A stretch of 63,224 bases of DNA from Hyphomicrobiales bacterium. GTDB lineage: Bacteria; Pseudomonadota; Alphaproteobacteria; Rhizobiales; Beijerinckiaceae. The notes below the pieces were generated by a model. It did no database searches, had not been told where the DNA came from, and saw only the letters and a list, made by a program, of their open reading frames with translations. Within the stretch, counting starts at the first letter, position 1, and each line of letters opens with the position of its first letter. The DNA lies in assembly GCA_900470095.1 (NCBI GenBank), contig UBZM01000075.1, positions 1-63,224 of the forward strand, written 5' to 3'. Positions 60,322 to 63,224 of the stretch are shown here, one piece after another. The position numbers and the translations under genes are program-made.

Positions 60322-61344
60322 ATGGCCCATTCCGGAAAAATCATCCTGTCCGCGCTGGCGGGCCTGCTGCTCGCCGGCACCGCCGCCCGTGCCGAGGGCA
60401 CGCTCGACCGCGTCAAGCAGCGCGGGCAGTTGATCTGCGGCACCAGCACCGGCATTGCCGGCTTCAGCATGGCCGATGCGCAGGGCAGCTGGAGCGGGCT
60501 CGATGTCGATATCTGCCGGGCGCTCGCGGCCGCGATCTTCGACGACCCCTCGAAGATCAAGTTCGTGCCGCTGGCCAGCAAGGACCGGCTGACCGCCCTG
60601 CAGAGCGGCGAGATCGACGTCCTGCCGCGGACCACGACCTGGACGCTGAGCCGCGACGCCGGCCAGGGCCTGAACTTCACCGCCGTGAACTATTATGACG
60701 GCCAGGGCTTCCAGGTTCGGGCCAAGGCCGGGCTCAAGTCGGTGAAGGAATTGGACGGCGCCTCGATCTGCACCGTGCAGGGCACGACCAACGAGCTGAA
60801 TCTCGCGGACTATTTCCGCGTCAACAAGATGAAATACGAGGTCGTCGCCTTCCAGGGCATCGACGAGACGGTGAAGGCCTATGAGAGCGGTCGCTGCGAC
60901 GCAATCTCGACCGATATCTCGCAGCTCGTCTCCTATCGCCTGAAAATGTCGGACCCGGCCGAGCATGTCCTGCTCCCCGATGTGATCTCGAAGGAGCCGA
61001 TCGGCCCCTATGTCCGCCAGGGCGACGATGAATGGTTCGACATCGTGCGCTGGACGGTCTTTGCGCTGATCAATGCCGAGGAGCTCGGTGTCACCCAGGC
61101 CAATCTCGCCGAGATGCTGAAATCGGAGAATCCCGAGATCCGCCGGCTGCTCGGCGTCGAAGGCAAATTTGGCGTGGGCCTTGGCCTGACGCCCGACTGG
61201 ATCGCCCGGATCATCCGGCATGTCGGCAATTACGGCGAAAGCTACGAGCGCAATCTCGGCACCGGCAGCCGCATCGGCCTGCCGCGCGGCCTGAACAATC
61301 TCTGGTCCAAGGGCGGCATCCAGTTCGCACCGCCAGTGCGCTGA
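60322..61344 (+). CDS. Amino acid ABC transporter substrate-binding protein (AapJ-like)
   Basis: About 340 aa. The signal peptide (ILSALAGLLLAGTAARAEG) precedes LDRVKQRGQLICGTSTGIAG and the family 3 motif GLDVDICRALAAAIF with GEIDVLPRTTTWTLSRD, as in AapJ/BztA proteins that bind broad L-amino acids including glutamate and aspartate. ATG 60322 has AGGGAGA seven bases upstream; a GTG at 60316 is too close to it. No permease follows in this window; a strong terminator ends the unit. Confidence 0.92.
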   Translation: MAHSGKIILSALAGLLLAGTAARAEGTLDRVKQRGQLICGTSTGIAGFSMADAQGSWSGLDVDICRALAAAIFDDPSKIKFVPLASKDRLTALQSGEIDVLPRTTTWTLSRDAGQGLNFTAVNYYDGQGFQVRAKAGLKSVKELDGASICTVQGTTNELNLADYFRVNKMKYEVVAFQGIDETVKAYESGRCDAISTDISQLVSYRLKMSDPAEHVLLPDVISKEPIGPYVRQGDDEWFDIVRWTVFALINAEELGVTQANLAEMLKSENPEIRRLLGVEGKFGVGLGLTPDWIARIIRHVGNYGESYERNLGTGSRIGLPRGLNNLWSKGGIQFAPPVR

Positions 61345-61352
61345 CCCGGGCG

Positions 61353-61381
61353 ATCCAGGGAACGCCGCAAGCTCCCTGGAT
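61353..61381 (+). terminator. Hairpin directly after the amino acid binding protein gene
   Basis: ATCCAGGGA (61353-61361) and TCCCTGGAT (61373-61381) form a perfect nine-base stem eight bases past the stop codon. Only a short TT follows, so alone it is a weak terminator; it may act with the hairpin at 61402-61441. Confidence 0.5.
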
Positions 61382-61401
61382 TTAAGTCATGGTCGGTCGC
61401 T

Positions 61402-61441
61402 GAAAGCGGCGTCGCGGGTCACCCGCGGCGCCGCTTTCTTT
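61402..61441 (+). terminator. Rho-independent terminator after the amino acid binding protein gene
   Basis: GAAAGCGGCG (61402-61411) pairs with CGCCGCTTTC (61429-61438), and inside it CGCGGGT (61413-61419) pairs with ACCCGCG (61421-61427), giving a long nearly uninterrupted hairpin followed by TTT. Confidence 0.75.
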
Positions 61442-61577
61442 CGCCCGTGTGCCCTTCTCGGCTGGCGCCAATCGCCCGGCGCGGCGACAGGACCGGCTGT
61501 AGCGGGATCACTCGCACCATTGTCCAGTGGCCAGACAGCATGAGGATAGGACCGGAACGCCGCTCCACTCAGGAGTT

Positions 61578-61889
61578 CTAGTCATCACGATTGTCGGCGC
61601 AAGTGTAACCGACAAAGCACGATCTCGAATTCTGGGTCCTGACCCAGGCGGGTGTGAGATACATGTCCTCCGCGCAGAACGCGGAATCCTTGACGTACCG
61701 ATTGAAGATGTTGGGACCCGAGTTGAGAATGGCCGAGCCCTTCGATTGGACCAGGGCTTTGGCCTCGGCACACTGCATTGTCCGTAGGTTTGGGCCCTCC
61801 TGCGCAAATGCCATCGTCGCAAGGAGCGATGTGCCCAGCGCAAGGGTGAGGGTCGTGGCGCAGCGGCTGGCAGTGACAATTGGCTTCAT
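61578..61889 (-). CDS. Secreted hypothetical protein, four cysteines
   Basis: About 103 aa with a signal peptide (TTLTLALGTSLLATMAFAQ) and a small exported domain holding four Cys (MQCAEAKALV, SAFCAEDMY, RSCFVGYTCADN), probably two disulfides. ATG 61889 follows AGGGAG. Small periplasmic proteins of this pattern are common in the Hyphomicrobiales, but the function is unknown. Confidence 0.7.
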   Translation of the reverse strand: MKPIVTASRCATTLTLALGTSLLATMAFAQEGPNLRTMQCAEAKALVQSKGSAILNSGPNIFNRYVKDSAFCAEDMYLTPAWVRTQNSRSCFVGYTCADNRDD

Positions 61890-62759
61890 GGCGGTTTGCT
61901 CCCTATCGCGTCGTGAGAAACGTCGTAGTCGCCTCCTGTGGGCGGGCGCCTGCATTGACGGGCAATGCCGGCGCCGAAGCTTCGTTCTGTGGTGCGTCTT
62001 CGGGCACCATGCCGGCAGCAGGCTCGCAAGACCTGCGGTGGCACTGTTACGTTGACACCCGTTTCGGGTGTCCGGCTACTCACGCATCAGTGAGGTTCGG
62101 AATTCCCGCGGGTTATCTCCAATCGGGCAAGCCGCCACCATTTGGAGCGCAAACCGACAATAGCGTCCGCTTCCCACGCATGCAGGACATTCGACGCACG
62201 GCCACATCCAGACCCCTGGATACAGGGTGCCAAGGTCGCGCCCGTCTACACCGGCGCACCTGGTCAGGCTGCGGTTCCTGGGGCCATCGCCTGCGCCTGG
62301 AGCCCTCACCGTGCACTGCCTTCCACCGGGCCGATTCCCCGGGCTGATCGAATCGTCGCGGCGAGGCCGGCCACTCCGGACTATCGGAATCAACGAATCC
62401 CCACCCGGCCTGGACCCGCGGGGAGAGCGCTGAACCAAGCCATGGCCTGGCCCCGCAATGTGCCGGCGGCCCCCAGTGCGACCGGCTTGCCGAGGCTGAA
62501 ACGCGCGTTGCGGCCAGCGAGGCAGCCGGCCGGCAGTACCGTGGAACGGCCCCGGGCCGGGCCGCGGGCAATGTCAGCCGTTCAGGATCGGCACAGCTCT
62601 CCACACACATCATCCCCCGCATTCAACCGATTGGCCAAGAACGCGTTTCTTCCCTTTGCCCCCATTTGAAGAGGTCCCATGCCGGTAGGTGAAGGGGCGG
62701 ATTTTTACCACTCGTTAACCATTCCATTCCTAGATCATGGCAACCGAAAATTTACCAAG
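61890..62759. other. Long gene-free stretch before minC
   Basis: About 870 bases. Frames on both strands (plus 62142-62669, minus 62113-62622) are low-complexity Arg/Pro/Ser-rich and show no domain. It contains a perfect eight-base hairpin with a three-base loop (GACACCCG 62054-62061 / CGGGTGTC 62065-62072). The last 90 bases turn AT-rich and hold the likely minC promoter. No tRNA, repeat copy or RNA gene was recognised. Confidence 0.45.
62715..62722 (+). promoter_or_regulatory. CtrA-type half site upstream of minC
   Basis: GTTAACCAT (TTAACCAT at 62715-62722) matches the half-site form of the CtrA box, 45 bases before the minC start, and another TTAAC occurs at 62772 inside the start of the gene. 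CtrA control of min genes is known in Sinorhizobium meliloti. Here it is inferred from the motif only. Confidence 0.4.
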
Positions 62760-63224
62760 ATGACTGACGTGTTAACTCAACCTAGGCCGATCCGCCTCAA
62801 GGGGCGCTCCTATCTTGCTCTCACGCTGACCCCGGAGCTGCCCTTCGATGATTGGCTGACGCGGCTCGACGAACTGGCTGGCCTGTCCGCCGGATTTTTC
62901 CTGCGGCGGCCAGTGGTGGTCGATGTCGAAGGCCTGAATATCGACCGGCCGCAGCTGCGCGAACTCGTCGGCCAGCTCGGCAAGCGCAATGTGCGGATCA
63001 TGGGCATCGAGGGCGCGCCGCCCTCGCTGCTCGGTGCGGACCTGCCGCCGGCGATGTCCGGCGGGCGTGCGGCCTCGGACATCGAACCCCCGACAGCCGA
63101 ACAGGCGCCGCAGGCCGAGGTCGCCGAGAGTGTGCAGCCTGCCGCCCCTGCCCCGCAGCCGGTCAAGGCGACGCCGTCGATCATCGTGACCGAGCCGGTG
63201 CGCTCGGGGCAGTCGCTGATCTTC
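62760..63224 (+). CDS. minC: Septum site-determining protein MinC, N-terminal part (3' truncated)
   Basis: 155 codons are visible before the window ends. The N-terminal MinC domain reads RPIRLKGRSYLALTLTPELP, then DDWLTRLDELAGLSAGFFLR and VVVDVEGLNIDRPQLRELV, followed by a Pro/Ala-rich linker and VTEPVRSGQSLIF, the start of the C-terminal MinD-binding domain. MinC blocks FtsZ ring formation away from mid-cell at the membrane. ATG 62760 has a weak ribosome site. minD and minE are expected downstream. Confidence 0.93.
   Translation, partial: MTDVLTQPRPIRLKGRSYLALTLTPELPFDDWLTRLDELAGLSAGFFLRRPVVVDVEGLNIDRPQLRELVGQLGKRNVRIMGIEGAPPSLLGADLPPAMSGGRAASDIEPPTAEQAPQAEVAESVQPAAPAPQPVKATPSIIVTEPVRSGQSLIF

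Noticed and set aside
62142..62669. 175-aa plus-strand frame before minC
   Set aside because: Low-complexity Arg/Pro/Ser composition, no start context, no domain.

Overview
The window is high-GC DNA, densely packed with genes, that reads as an alphaproteobacterium of the Hyphomicrobiales, most like Bosea or a close relative. This is judged from protein character, frequent GTG/TTG starts, palindromic intergenic repeats and a minC gene preceded by a CtrA-like box. The genus is inference. No rRNA, tRNA, CRISPR array, integrase or insertion sequence was seen.

Layout: positions 1-354 hold the end of one peptide ABC transporter. Positions 492-8295 hold a LysR regulator and a complete dipeptide/oligopeptide uptake operon (binding protein, two permeases, two ATPases) that ends in a GNAT-like/C39 peptidase fusion. 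Positions 8388-10780 carry a KdpD-like membrane protein without a kinase domain, two copies of a two-hairpin repeat, and a DapA-fold protein that lacks its catalytic lysine and tyrosine. Positions 11372-17048 hold an IclR regulator divergent from a Zn amidohydrolase of the aspartoacylase type, followed by a four-gene spermidine/putrescine-type ABC transporter. Positions 17147-21241 hold a cold-shock gene with a long AT-rich leader and a terminator, a small ORF translationally coupled to a GH13 glucosidase, and a GT4 glycosyltransferase. Positions 21288-24282 hold a CGNR regulator divergent from azlCD, then an SDR with a Tat-like leader.

Positions 24315-28773 are a stretch of small hypothetical genes with HAD and CBS-domain proteins. 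Positions 28972-36318 hold a class A beta-lactamase divergent from a LysR gene, then a DUF2809 / histidine kinase / response regulator / DUF4173 membrane cluster. Positions 36729-39020 hold an SDR convergent with a LysR gene and a 2H phosphoesterase. Positions 39196-42710 encode an ECF sigma factor (no ordinary start codon upstream of region 2), its anti-sigma factor, a molybdopterin sulfite dehydrogenase and two c-type cytochromes. A GGDEF protein follows.

Positions 44367-49557 form a lower-GC island that looks like antiphage defence: an OLD-family ATPase/TOPRIM nuclease with an overlapping UvrD-like helicase (Gabija-like), preceded by a protein with HEPN-like features. Positions 49884-61344 form a catabolic and uptake region: two GntR/FCD regulators with candidate palindromic operators, an MFS carrier, a CapA-type phosphoesterase, an iron(III)-type ABC transporter, a PP2C-like phosphatase, a glycosylasparaginase-family hydrolase and an amino-acid-binding protein. 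The window ends with a secreted hypothetical protein, an 870-base gene-free stretch and the start of minC.
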